DNA of 64,000 nucleotides from positions 1,240,001-1,304,000 of the forward strand of contig NZ_CP009512.1 in the NCBI RefSeq assembly GCF_000970205.1. Direction: 5' to 3'. This document shows positions 38,748 to 47,036 of the stretch, one piece after another. The stretch's first letter is position 1. Each line of letters begins with the position of its first letter. A program made the position numbers and the translations under genes. Below the pieces are notes generated by a model. It was not told the origin of the DNA and made no database searches. It worked only from the letters and a program-made list of their open reading frames with translations. Origin of the DNA: Methanosarcina mazei S-6 (GTDB taxonomy: Archaea; Halobacteriota; Methanosarcinia; Methanosarcinales; Methanosarcinaceae).

Positions 38748-39003
38748 CTTAATCCTGCAAGGAAAACCTGTAAAAAAGGAGTCCTTACCAGATTGAGAAG
38801 TCCATTACAGGCACAGTTTATCTGGCTAAAGATGCCCTGAAATGTGCCAGAGGAAAGATTCAGCTTCGGTGTCAGGCCCTGCCTTCAGGGATATAGATGC
38901 CTCCTGCTGATTACCAGAAACTCGAACTTTTTGAACGAAGATAACCGAAATAAGTACCGAATCTAAAGGAAATTTGCAACAGCAAATCTGGTAAGGGTCC
39001 AAA
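38748..39003 (+). other. Possible structured leader RNA upstream of the DUF2795 gene
   Basis: This segment is less AT-rich than its surroundings. CCTTACCAGATT (38783-38794) and AATCTGGTAAGG (38984-38995) are a perfect 12-bp inverted repeat 190 bp apart and could close a large RNA structure. A 34-codon frame (38739-38843, MAILNPARKTCKKGV...) lies inside but has no clear ribosome site. I do not match it to a known RNA. Confidence 0.35.
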
Positions 39004-39048
39004 AGCGTTCGAAGGTTTACGATAAATAATCTATTATGGGGGAAAAAT

Positions 39049-39237
39049 ATGAAGACAAGTCCGATTGAAGTTCAGAAGGCTTTGAAGGGTATGGATTATC
39101 CTGCAAAGAAGAAAGATCTTATTGAACATGCCAAGAAGCATAAAGCAGGTAAGGATGTAATGTCAGTCCTCGAGGACCTTCCTGACCATGAATACTCCAA
39201 TGCTGCCGATGTTAGCAGGGAGTTCGCAGGCAAATAA
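39049..39237 (+). CDS. DUF2795 family small protein
   Basis: 62 residues. PIEVQKALKGMDYPAKKKDL, IEHAKKHKAGKDVMSVLEDL, then PDHEYSNAADVSREF are the DUF2795 core, a small all-helical domain common in bacteria and methanogens. Function is unknown, though members are often abundant stress-linked proteins. GGGGGA lies 6 bp before the ATG. The gene is bracketed by two inverted-repeat regions that may be RNA structures. Confidence 0.85.
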   Translation: MKTSPIEVQKALKGMDYPAKKKDLIEHAKKHKAGKDVMSVLEDLPDHEYSNAADVSREFAGK

Positions 39238-39257
39238 CTTCTGAATAAACAGTACTC

Positions 39258-39425
39258 AGATGGGAGGCGAGTTATAAGCTTTAATGCTGGTCGAAGTTGA
39301 GGGATTTCAGGCTGTCTGGTTATCTGAAACATGATGAACTGGTAGACATACAGAACAGGAGAAGGTCCAGATTCTGGAGTTTGTGGCATCAAGACAACCT
39401 CTGAAATGTCTATAGCCTCCCATCT
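39258..39425 (+). other. Possible structured RNA closed by an 11-bp inverted repeat
   Basis: AGATGGGAGGC (39258-39268) and GCCTCCCATCT (39415-39425) pair perfectly, enclosing 146 nt of moderately GC-rich sequence with no frame. It begins 21 bp after the DUF2795 stop. A third GCCTCCCAT (39457-39465) forms a smaller hairpin with GGAGG (39444-39448), followed by a T/A-rich run. It could be a 3' UTR structure or a separate RNA. Confidence 0.4.
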
Positions 39426-39465
39426 AGAGCAGGAAAATATTCCGGAGGTTAAATGCCTCCCATTT

Positions 39466-39974
39466 TCAAAAATATTTTGGTTTATAGCTTTATTCTCGTC
39501 ATTTTTTCCTCTTTCTTCTCATTTTCACTTCACTGACCCCTGAATCAGGCTGAGAAAATATAAAACTGTCAGAGGCTAACTTTTCAGACCCTATCCTTTC
39601 AGGCTCTTAATATTTTCAGACTTTTACCCTCAATTATTATGCGATCTGACCGTTTCTGGCTGTGAGATTAACTTTTCTGGACTTTTCATGTCACAGGCTT
39701 TTATATTGAACTTTATCCCGGGTCATAATAACTGTTTTGAAAATAACTGTCTTATTTACTGCATAGAGGATCGCAAAAAATGCCTTTTAAAGTCCTGAAA
39801 TAAACTTCGGGAGACTTCATAATAGTTCAAACAGCTGCAACAACAATAAATACTAACATGCCGGATATTTATTATTCAATTAGTTCATTGAGACACACTG
39901 CGGAATAACCCATGGGTGAGTGCGGGCTCTTGAATTACTTGATATAAAACCAGGATTAACCGAGGGGGAAATAA
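39466..39974. other. Intergenic, no gene seen
   Basis: AT-rich, with several CTTTTCAGAC-like short repeats (39580-39690). ACCGAGGGGGAAATAA before 39975 is the ribosome site of the next gene. Confidence 0.5.
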
Positions 39975-40187
39975 ATGGAACGAAAAAGTTTCCAGAATAA
40001 AGATCGGGACCAGAGCAGAGAAAGCGATTCCGGAAAAGAAGGCGGCTTCGGCAGAGAACCGCAAAAGATGTACACAGCAAAATGTTCTGACTGTGATATA
40101 GAAACCGAGGTGCCCTTCAAACCGGACCCTGACAGACCGGTCTACTGCAGGCAGTGCTATGCAAAGAGAAAAAGTAGAAACTTCTAA
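39975..40187 (+). CDS. Small zinc-ribbon protein of the CxxC-CxxC type
   Basis: 70 residues. A charged, disordered N-terminus (residues 1-32) is followed by KCSDCDIETEVPFKPDP and RPVYCRQCYAKRK: two CxxC pairs 17 residues apart, forming a zinc ribbon. This C-terminal motif is common in methanogen and candidate-phylum proteins (CxxC_CxxC_SSSS type) and may bind nucleic acid. GAGGGGG sits 6 bp before the ATG. Single gene. Confidence 0.82.
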   Translation: MERKSFQNKDRDQSRESDSGKEGGFGREPQKMYTAKCSDCDIETEVPFKPDPDRPVYCRQCYAKRKSRNF

Positions 40188-40276
40188 ACCGAATGGGTTA
40201 TCTGATAGTTTAATTTTGACAGATAAAACAGATACGCTTCGTACAGGCGATTTCTAAGCTGCTTCGAAATCTTATC

Positions 40277-40340
40277 TGTATCACTTAATTTTTTAATCTA
40301 TATCACTTAATTTTTAATCTATATCGTTTAATTTTTGATC
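40277..40340. repeat. 21-22-bp tandem repeat, three copies
   Basis: Units like TATATCACTTAATTTTTAATC at 40277, 40299 and 40320, close to the 3' end of the TIR operon. T-rich on the plus strand. Confidence 0.8.
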
Positions 40341-40401
40341 TTGCTTTATTTGCTTTTTGACGTATATCTATCTCCCTTTATTCTTCTTTCAAGTTTTTCT
40401 T

Positions 40402-40752
40402 TCAGCTTATTGATTCAAGTTCCCTTTCCAGTTTTGTTATATCAAACAATACCCTGAACAGTTCATTCCTTCCATTGTCCCTTACGTCTATTTCTACAGG
40501 TTCGACCAGTGTATCTTTAACCGCTCTCCATTGTTCCCTGCGGATGTCGATAATTTCCCAGGGACCGGCAGAACTGTCTTTTACTCTGTCCCTGGAAAGC
40601 TGTAACAGCAGGTGTTTCTTTTCTGCAGGGGTAAGTTCTTCTATGCCCCTTACTTCAGCCTCACGGACAGCAGCTTCTCCCAGTTTTGATTTTGCTGCTG
40701 GTTCTCCGGGATCTTCTCCGGCTTGTTTTATGAATTCTCCTTCCTCTTCCAT
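40402..40752 (-). CDS. Acidic protein of unknown function, TIR operon gene 3
   Basis: 116 residues from the ATG at 40752, with AGAGAGG 7 bp upstream; the longer frame to 40872 overlaps the TIR gene and is rejected. The N-terminal 45 residues are acidic and likely disordered (MEEEGEFIKQAGEDPGEP). The rest looks folded: ELTPAEKKHLLLQLSRDRVK, PWEIIDIRREQWRAVKDTLV and NGRNELFRVLFDITKLEREL. It has no recognised domain, cysteines or membrane segment. Only 19 bp separate it from the TIR gene, so the two are co-transcribed and may act together. Could be an effector, regulator or immunity partner; unproven. Confidence 0.75.
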   Translation of the reverse strand: MEEEGEFIKQAGEDPGEPAAKSKLGEAAVREAEVRGIEELTPAEKKHLLLQLSRDRVKDSSAGPWEIIDIRREQWRAVKDTLVEPVEIDVRDNGRNELFRVLFDITKLERELESIS

Positions 40753-40771
40753 GAATTCGCCTCTCTTCTGG

Positions 40772-41332
40772 TCAGGGTACGGGCCTGAAGGTTCTCGGGT
40801 CAAGGTAGATATTCCTCTGGCAGTAACTGCAGATGGTCTCGAGATGTTTTCCTGCAAGAAGAGCCTTATCAACCTCTTCTTCCGGAGAGATATACTGCGT
40901 CATTTCCTCCCCGCAGTAAGGGCATTTTATTTTCAGCCAGTCAAGTTTAGTAAGCTGTCTTATGCCCTGTATGAGTTTTCCCAGGGCATCCTCATAGGTA
41001 TCAGGGTAAAAGATAACCGGCTGGAGATGGCGGATAAGTACAGGCAGTTCGATTCCCGATTCTACAAGCGGTATTATCAGCTGGTCGAGTCCTGCAGCCA
41101 GCCCGATCTCCTGGTTCACTTCCGGAGAGCTTACTCCATCCTGTGTGATTAGAGGAATAACGCAGTCTGACTGGCGGACTCCAAAACGTATCCTTTCGGC
41201 AAGAGAAAGAATACGAGCTTTCCTGTACAGGGATGAATAGCTCTCTATTTCAACTGCCCAGAGAGTCCTTGCCAGTTCCCGGGCAAGCAATTCATCTTGC
41301 TCGCAATGAGATATGTAAATTTTTGTTATCAT
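40772..41332 (-). CDS. TIR-domain protein with C-terminal zinc ribbon, TIR operon gene 2
   Basis: 186 residues. Residues 1-125 read as a TIR domain: KIYISHCEQDELLARELART (strand A and helix A), FGVRQSDCVIPLITQDGVSS and PEVNQEIGLAAGLDQLIIPL, with a Glu in the position of the NADase catalytic Glu of bacterial TIRs. Residues 134-175 hold two CxxC pairs (KCPYCGEEM and ICSYCQRNI), a zinc ribbon likely to bind nucleic acid or a partner. TIR proteins in prokaryotes often cleave NAD in defence, so a defence role is plausible, but no sensor (nuclease, Argonaute, STING, SIR2) lies nearby. It follows a Pro-Glu peptide gene by 15 bp. Confidence 0.85.
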   Translation of the reverse strand: MITKIYISHCEQDELLARELARTLWAVEIESYSSLYRKARILSLAERIRFGVRQSDCVIPLITQDGVSSPEVNQEIGLAAGLDQLIIPLVESGIELPVLIRHLQPVIFYPDTYEDALGKLIQGIRQLTKLDWLKIKCPYCGEEMTQYISPEEEVDKALLAGKHLETICSYCQRNIYLDPRTFRPVP

Positions 41333-41347
41333 GCCTGCTGACTTGGT

Positions 41348-41491
41348 TCACAATTCTTGTTTTCCGGACTTATGTTCTGGTTCGGTTTCCGGTTCAGGCT
41401 CGGGTATCGGTTCGGGTGAAGGAACCGGCTGTGGTTCGGGTTCAGGCATAGGTTCAGGTTGAAAAGATGGTACTTTTTCTTCTTTTGGCAA
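41348..41491 (-). CDS. Pro-Glu repeat peptide, TIR operon gene 1
   Basis: 47 residues from a TTG at 41491 with GAGGGGGG 8 bp upstream. The sequence MPKEEKVPSFQ leads into (P-E-P) repeats: MPEPEPQPVPSPEPIPEPEP, then ETEPEHKSGKQEL. It is acidic, expected to be extended, and has no signal or helix. It ends 15 bp before the TIR gene. Such Pro-Glu rods resemble the TonB linker, and might tether or space partners. It is too short for most gene finders, yet the strong ribosome site and tight operon spacing support it. A TATA-like sequence TTATATTA lies just upstream on the minus strand. Confidence 0.6.
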   Translation of the reverse strand: MPKEEKVPSFQPEPMPEPEPQPVPSPEPIPEPEPETEPEHKSGKQEL

Positions 41492-41729
41492 AATGATTCC
41501 CCCCTCTAATATAACTTAAAATGCTCTCTTAAGGACAATCTTCTAAGGACAATTTCCTGTCAGTGTTTTTGATTTCCTTGAGGTATTGCCCTCTTATCAA
41601 TTCGTGTATAATTCGTGTGGCTATGAGTTCCTGTTTAATTTCATTCTGACAGGTATGGGTTCCTGAAGTTATGGTTTATTATGACACATTAGTTGAATAA
41701 CATTATTTGCAGTCCAGGAGTCATGCATC

Positions 41730-41939
41730 TCAGTCTGAGGCTAACATGACGCTTGAGGCTTTAATTACTGCATAGACATCATGCCCTTCTTTTAAACCCA
41801 GCTTTTCAGCCGAGTTTTTTGTTATGATCGAAGTAATCTCGGTACCTCCCGGAAGTTCGACCACGATTTCCGAATTAACCGATCCGTGTGTTATGCTCTT
41901 GATTTTGCCTTTAAGGATATTGCGCGCGCTTATTTTCAT
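41730..41939 (-). CDS. Molybdopterin/molybdate-binding Mop (TOBE) protein
   Basis: 69 residues from MKISARNILKG; GGGGAATAAG before the ATG at 41939 supports this start (an ATG 12 bp earlier is possible). A single Mop/TOBE domain (KGKIKSITHGSVNSEIVVEL, TEITSIITKNSAEKLGL, EGHDVYAVIKASSVMLA) is a molbindin, which binds molybdate or tungstate as a multimer for storage or homeostasis in the cytoplasm. Methanogens need these metals for formylmethanofuran dehydrogenase. Single gene, 240 bp downstream of the TIR operon start and on the same strand. Confidence 0.92.
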   Translation of the reverse strand: MKISARNILKGKIKSITHGSVNSEIVVELPGGTEITSIITKNSAEKLGLKEGHDVYAVIKASSVMLASD

Positions 41940-41951
41940 CTTATTCCCCAT

Positions 41952-42621
41952 ATTTCGGTTTTTATTTATTGATTTTTATTCTCTTATCAATAAGGTTAGT
42001 CTTGTGAATTATAGATGCATAGGAATCTGGTTTTCGAAACTTAATTACTGAATTTTAATCTTTGTTAATCTCTCAAATAAAAGCCGTCTCCGAAGGCAAA
42101 TAATCTGTTAGCAGGTGTTTTTATAACAGGTGAAATATAGATGACACTGTTTAGAACGCTATTCAGATAGCAATATTCAGATAACACTATTCAGAAAATT
42201 TTTATTATTCCTGAATAAGAGGTCCTCATGGAGAATAACACTATATATTCTGCCTGTATCCGGCAGTTGATTTACCTGGTAGCTGATCTGTCAGGTAGCG
42301 ATTTGCTGGCAGCTTGAATTTGCCTGTTTTAAAAATTTCTCCATGCTGGTTTTCCTGTATGGTTTAACTGCCAGCCCTGTTTACTGAATAAAAAATCGCT
42401 GATTTTACTGAATAAAAGATCACTGATTATGGTTTTTGTTTGATAAGTGCTGTTTGTGGGCAGTATCTGCTCAGAACTCCCGGCAACGGACTGAAAGAAA
42501 CATCTGGATGACTGCAGGTCAAATTGCAGTTAAAACAAAAGCTTTATTGAAAAGGCACATCTTTCCGTGTAATTAATCCATGTAATTAATACTTTCATGA
42601 AATTAAGTTATGAGGCGTACG
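41952..42621. other. Intergenic, no gene seen
   Basis: AT-rich. 42160-42200 has four imperfect ATAACACTATTCAG units. GAGGCG precedes the ATG at 42622. No RNA gene found. Confidence 0.5.
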
Positions 42622-43311
42622 ATGAAAACCAGAAGTGCATCTATAACTCTTGTTTTACTCCTTACCATAGGGGTTATAACCGCAGTCTCTTTCTCACTCG
42701 GCTGTACTGAGCAGGAAGAAACTCCTGCTGAGCCTTCAGATAATACTCCCGTTGAACCTGTAGAAAGCGCTCCAGCTGAACCTGCAGATAATGATTCTGT
42801 TGATGCTCCTGCAGAAACCGAAGAGGAAACTTCTGCTGAACCTGTAGAGAACACTCCTGTCGAATCCGCAGGAGTCGTCCCTGAAGAGTCTTCGGGAAGC
42901 CCGGAAAGCTCAGGAGTCGATATAGAGGACCTGGAACCAATTTCTGCTGGCAATATCCAGGATACCGAATGGCAGTGGACCGGTTTCCAGGACTCTGACA
43001 GCCCTGATAGCCAGATAAAAGTGCCCAGCCCTGAAGATTATACGCTTTCCTTTTTCGCTGACGGCACATACTATATTAAAGCCGACTGCAACACCGGCAG
43101 CGGGACATATTCCCTGGAAGGAAATAGGCTTTTCCTTGACCTGCCGGTAACAACTCTTGTTGACTGCGGTCCTGAGTCCATGAATGGCGAATATATGTCT
43201 CTTTTACCCACTGTAGAGGCAGCAGCCATTGAGGACGGTCAGCTTGTCCTTTACCCCGGAAATGAAGGTGACAAAATGTTCTTTATTAATGGGGGGAAGG
43301 CTGAACGGTAA
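42622..43311 (+). CDS. META-domain lipoprotein
   Basis: 229 residues from the ATG at 42622 (GAGGCG upstream; an ATG 12 bp earlier is in frame). A signal with lipobox (VSFSLGC) at about residue 28 makes it a membrane-anchored lipoprotein. Residues 30-105 are a Pro/Glu/Ser/Thr-rich linker with repeats of EPVE/AEPxDN. Residues 112-229 form a META/HslJ domain: DTEWQWTGFQDSD, YTLSFFADGTYYIKADCNTG, SYSLEGNRLFL-like strands, and MNGEYMSLLPTVEAAAIEDG. The domain's function is unknown in archaea; bacterial HslJ is linked to heat-shock and novobiocin tolerance. Confidence 0.88.
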   Translation: MKTRSASITLVLLLTIGVITAVSFSLGCTEQEETPAEPSDNTPVEPVESAPAEPADNDSVDAPAETEEETSAEPVENTPVESAGVVPEESSGSPESSGVDIEDLEPISAGNIQDTEWQWTGFQDSDSPDSQIKVPSPEDYTLSFFADGTYYIKADCNTGSGTYSLEGNRLFLDLPVTTLVDCGPESMNGEYMSLLPTVEAAAIEDGQLVLYPGNEGDKMFFINGGKAER

Positions 43312-43328
43312 ATGCTTGATTAAAAATA

Positions 43329-43386
43329 GACCTGGTTAATTGAGGTTCAGACCTGGTTAATTGAGGCTTAGATCTGGTTAATCAAG
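43329..43386 (+). repeat. 21-bp tandem repeat, 2.8 copies
   Basis: GACCTGGTTAATTGAGG plus TTCA or CTTA at 43329 and 43350, and a diverged GATCTGGTTAATCAAG at 43371; just after the META lipoprotein gene. Confidence 0.85.
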
Positions 43387-43558
43387 CCCCAATATTTTTG
43401 AGCTTCTTTCTTATTTTTGTTTTTTGGTCAGTGCCGCGAATTTTCTGTAAATTCAAAATCAATTTTCTGGGCATTTCAGGATACTGCATGTGAAACCATG
43501 CTAATGATCCTGAATTCCTGGCTCAAAAACTCTTAAAATTTGTAATTTTTCAGAAAAA

Positions 43559-43668
43559 CTAGTGTCATGACAATTTAATTATTGAGCATAATTTATAGTA
43601 TTTCTATGTCAATACATAACGATTCTTAACTTATAAAATGACCAAAAACTAAATGTTCATGACACTAG
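43559..43668. mobile_element. MITE-like 110-bp element with terminal inverted repeats
   Basis: CTAGTGTCATGACAATTT at the left (43559-43576) pairs with AAATGTTCATGACACTAG at the right (43651-43668), 16 of 18 matching. The interior is AT-rich without coding capacity. No clear target duplication, unless the palindromic CTAG at both ends is the duplicated target. Size and structure fit a non-autonomous transposon or a large hairpin. Confidence 0.55.
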
Positions 43669-43865
43669 CACACTGCCGATTCTTTTGCGACACTACTATT
43701 TCTTTTTGCTTTTTCCCACCGATTCCAACAACTTTAAAAACAATGCCCTGTATCAAAATGTGAATTTAATGTTACGGATCAGGGTTAACAATTCCTGATT
43801 TATTTCTGAAAAATCCCGGATTTTTTTCCGGTCTTTCAACCGCATAAGCTTTATGAGAGATTAAA

Positions 43866-44648
43866 ATGGAACTCGACGAAGTCATAATTACACGGGCAAT
43901 TTTTGAAGAGTATTCTAAAACCTTCCTTGAATACACGGACATTGATGTGGCACTCGTAGGAGGCGGACCTGCAAACCTTGTGGCTGCAAAGTACCTGGCT
44001 GAAGCCGGGGCAAAGGTCGCTATTTATGAGCAGAAACTGTCCCTCGGGGGAGGGATGTGGGCTGGAGGCATGATGTTTCCGCGCATAGTTGTACAGGAAG
44101 AAGCCTGCCGCGTCCTGGACGACTTCGGGATCAGGTATAAGGAGTACGAGCCCGGGTATTTTGTGGCAAACTCCGTGGAATCCGTGGGAAAACTGATCGC
44201 AGGGGCAACGTCTGCAGGGGCTGAGGTCTTTAACCTTGTGAGCTTTGAAGACATCATGATCCGGGAGAATGACAGGGTTACGGGCATAGTAATTAACTGG
44301 GGACCTGTCACAACACAGCGCCTGCATGTGGATCCTCTCATGATCCGCACGAAACTCGTGATTGACGGTACAGGGCATGATGCAGTCGTCTGCAATACCA
44401 TTCTCCGGAAAATCCCAAACGCAAAAATAGGGGAATTCGGCATCCTGGGAGAAAAGCCTATGTGGTCCGAGGTAGGAGAGCGCCTGGCTGTGGATGCAAC
44501 CCAGGAGATCTATCCAGGACTTATTGTGGCAGGCATGGCTGCAAATGCCGCAACCCGTGCCCCAAGAATGGGTCCAGTCTTTGGAGGGATGCTCCTTTCC
44601 GGAGAAAAGGCTGCAAAACTTGCCCTTGACAGGCTTAAAAAGATCTGA
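43866..44648 (+). CDS. thi4: Thiazole synthase, archaeal Thi4 type
   Basis: 260 residues. Thi4 makes the thiazole moiety of thiamine from NAD and glycine. Its FAD/NAD-binding Rossmann motif is VALVGGGPANLVAAKYLAEA and the family block is LSLGGGMWAGGMMFPRIVVQ. In the position of the sulfur-donor cysteine of yeast Thi4 there is His154 (RLHVDPLMI), the form that uses external sulfide with iron and acts catalytically, known from methanogens. The C-terminus has GLIVAGMAANAATRAPRMGP. No TPP riboswitch sequence was recognised upstream. Single gene. Confidence 0.95.
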   Translation: MELDEVIITRAIFEEYSKTFLEYTDIDVALVGGGPANLVAAKYLAEAGAKVAIYEQKLSLGGGMWAGGMMFPRIVVQEEACRVLDDFGIRYKEYEPGYFVANSVESVGKLIAGATSAGAEVFNLVSFEDIMIRENDRVTGIVINWGPVTTQRLHVDPLMIRTKLVIDGTGHDAVVCNTILRKIPNAKIGEFGILGEKPMWSEVGERLAVDATQEIYPGLIVAGMAANAATRAPRMGPVFGGMLLSGEKAAKLALDRLKKI

Positions 44649-44766
44649 TCTGGCCGAAACCCCTGAGAGAAACCGGATTTTTTCTATTATTCCGGTACTT
44701 TTTTATGCCGGAAAACGGTAAGATTTCCTTCTCTTAAAAAGGTCAGCTGCTTTTCCCGGCAAAAAC

Positions 44767-44774
44767 TTTATATA
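44767..44774 (+). promoter_or_regulatory. TATA box of tRNA-His
   Basis: AAACTTTATATAAAAAAA; TTTATATA at 44767-44774 places transcription start near 44798, giving a leader of about 26 nt before the tRNA. Confidence 0.6.
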
Positions 44775-44823
44775 AAAAAACTCCTTCTATAGGTTGCTTC
44801 AAACCTGAAGTACCAGACCCTGT

Positions 44824-44897
44824 GGCCGGGGTAGGGTAGAGGTCCATCCTGTGGCCCTGTGGAGGCTACGACCCGAGTTCGATTCTCGGTCCCGGCC
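44824..44897 (+). tRNA. tRNA-His (anticodon GUG)
   Basis: Acceptor GCCGGGG pairs with TCCCGGC. The extra G(-1) typical of tRNA-His is encoded (44824) and faces the discriminator C (44897). Anticodon loop CTGTGGA reads GUG. T arm CCGAGTTCGATTCTCGG. No intron, no encoded CCA. Confidence 0.96.
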
Positions 44898-45052
44898 CTT
44901 AACTATTTTTTAATTGTCTATTATTGATTTCTCTTTTCTGGTTTCCTCTCTTTATTTCTGCTTCTGTGTTGTTTTAATTACCCTTAATTTAATATCCAGC
45001 TGCGCTCTATACTTCAATCTCCGGTTATCAAACAAAGGAAACAGGAACTTAT

Positions 45053-46777
45053 ATGAAAGCACTTATTATAGACGGCTACGTAGACGAACCCGCCTGCCTG
45101 GGAGTCCCTCCCTATCTTTCCCCTTATCCAAGGTATATAGCAGGAGCTCTGAGAGAACGCGGGCTTTCTGAAAATGACATTCATTACCTGACTATTGACA
45201 CCCTGAGGGAAAATATTCCCGGAGCTGGCGAGCTTATTGGGAAGGCAGACCTTGTGGTTATTATTGCCGGCATGACCGTGCCCGGCAAATATCTGCGTGC
45301 ATCTCCCATCTCTCCCGGAGAAATTGAAGCAATTTTCGGGGCTGCAAAGGGAATAAAAGTTATGGGCGGCCCTATAAGGCTCGGCTTCAGCAGCGAAGGC
45401 GGGAGGGCTGCAAAGGGCACGGAAAGCGGCATAAGCCTCGGAGATGCCGTACTTGCAAAAATGGACATTGAGGCTTTTATTTACGACCTTTTTGAGGACG
45501 GGATCGAAGGGGAAAGAAGTACTGGAAGCTTTCCTGTCAGGCTGAAAGATCAGGAGTCTATTGAGCACCGTTTCAGGACAACATCCGAGATCGGATGCTG
45601 GGGTGTCAGAGGGGCTTTTTTGATCAGGCAGCACCCGGATTACCCTCACTGCATGTGTGAGCTTGAAACATACAGGGGCTGCGGAAGGAAGGTTCACTGT
45701 TCTTTCTGCACTGAGCCTTTTTATGGGTCTTCGGACTACAGGCCCGTGGAGGATGTTGTTTCTGAAGTTTCCGCACTTTATTCTTACGGAGCACGCTATT
45801 TCAGAATCGGAAGGCAGCCTGACCTCTTTTCCTATCATGGGACAGACGCAGGTGGACCAGTGCCGAAGCCTGTGCCTGAGGTCCTTGAAAGGCTCTATAA
45901 AGGAATAAGGAATTCCGCACCCGGACTTTCCGTACTCCACATGGACAACGCAAACCCCATTACTCTTGCAACATATCCGGAAGAATCAGAGCAGATTCTG
46001 AAGACAATTGTCAAATTCCATACGCCGGGAGATGTGGCAGCTTTTGGTATGGAGACTGCCGATCCCGCAGTGGTTGCAGCAAATTCCCTCAAGGCGACCT
46101 CAGAAGAAGTCTTTGAAGCGATCAGGCTGGTCAACAGGTTTGGAGCTGTGCGCGGGGCAAACGGGCTTCCGGAAATTCTTCCGGGCATCAATTTTGTTCA
46201 TGGCCTTATGGGCGAGACTAAAAAGACTTTCCAGCTCAACTATGCTTTCCTGCAAAAAGTTCTTGATTCGGGGCTTCTTCTCCGGAGGATCAATATCAGG
46301 CAGGTCATGGCATTTCCCGGAACTCCAATGTACGGCAGGGACGAAGCTGCAAAGAAGCACAAGAAACTCTTTCTTGATTATAAAGAACGGGTCAGGAAGA
46401 ATATCGACCTTCCAATGCTCAGGAAAGTAGTTCCTGAAGGTACTGTACTGAGAGATGTGATGTGTGAGGTTCACGACAGGGAAATCACTTTTGGAAGGCA
46501 GATCGGTTCTTATCCTCTGCTCGTGGGAATCCCTTCCCTCCTTCCTTTGCGGAAATTCACGGATATCACTGTCACAGGGCACGGTATGCGTTCGATTACC
46601 GGAATTCCTTATCCACTGCACATTAACTCTGCTTCCCTGACTCTTATTCGATGTCTTCCCGGGATCGGTAAAAAAGCGGCTGCTTCCATAGCTGCCGGAG
46701 TTCCCTATTCAAACAGGGATGATTTTCTTAAAAGAGTAAGCGAGGGAGAAAAGGTCATCGACTTTATTGAAATTTAA
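45053..46777 (+). CDS. Atypical radical SAM protein with C-terminal helix-hairpin-helix
   Basis: 574 residues. Residues 1-180 form a cobalamin-binding-like or Rossmann N-terminal domain (KALIIDGYVDEPACLGVPPY). The cluster-binding cysteines read CGRKVHCSFC (C210, C216, C219), a CX5CX2C spacing instead of CX3CX2C. Two more cysteines precede (HCMCELETYRGC). A radical SAM TIM barrel follows (HMDNANPITLATYP, FGMETADPAVVAANSLK, INFVHGLMGETKKTF). Residues 520-565 are a helix-hairpin-helix (LIRCLPGIGKKAAASIAAGV), likely DNA- or RNA-binding. It resembles methanogen-conserved radical SAM proteins of unknown substrate. Single gene downstream of tRNA-His. Confidence 0.85.
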   Translation: MKALIIDGYVDEPACLGVPPYLSPYPRYIAGALRERGLSENDIHYLTIDTLRENIPGAGELIGKADLVVIIAGMTVPGKYLRASPISPGEIEAIFGAAKGIKVMGGPIRLGFSSEGGRAAKGTESGISLGDAVLAKMDIEAFIYDLFEDGIEGERSTGSFPVRLKDQESIEHRFRTTSEIGCWGVRGAFLIRQHPDYPHCMCELETYRGCGRKVHCSFCTEPFYGSSDYRPVEDVVSEVSALYSYGARYFRIGRQPDLFSYHGTDAGGPVPKPVPEVLERLYKGIRNSAPGLSVLHMDNANPITLATYPEESEQILKTIVKFHTPGDVAAFGMETADPAVVAANSLKATSEEVFEAIRLVNRFGAVRGANGLPEILPGINFVHGLMGETKKTFQLNYAFLQKVLDSGLLLRRINIRQVMAFPGTPMYGRDEAAKKHKKLFLDYKERVRKNIDLPMLRKVVPEGTVLRDVMCEVHDREITFGRQIGSYPLLVGIPSLLPLRKFTDITVTGHGMRSITGIPYPLHINSASLTLIRCLPGIGKKAAASIAAGVPYSNRDDFLKRVSEGEKVIDFIEI

Positions 46778-46924
46778 TGCCCGAAAGAAGGTATGGTACT
46801 CTGGACTGTATGGCTCTTCTGGCTGATGTTTCGGTTCTTCAGGCTGATGCCTTTAATTTTTGCTCTGGATAATCATACCCAAAACCTGAGTTAATCTTTT
46901 TTTCAATTTTGCTATTTTTTTTCT

Positions 46925-47036
46925 CTTTTTTCCAAATATAGTTATTCTGGTTTTGTATATTCTTTTTTCCGAATATAGTTATTCTGGCTTTGTATACTCT
47001 TTTTTCCGAATATAGTTATTCTGATTTTGTATAACT
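46925..47036 (+). repeat. 37-bp tandem repeat, three copies
   Basis: Units of TTTTTTCCGAATATAGTTAT plus TCTGGCTTTGTATACTC, with CCRAATATAG at 46932, 46969 and 47006. T-rich runs could terminate transcription from the radical SAM gene. Confidence 0.9.

Noticed and set aside
43690-43865. TPP riboswitch upstream of thi4
   Set aside because: No conserved TPP core (CUGAGA-like element) could be found.
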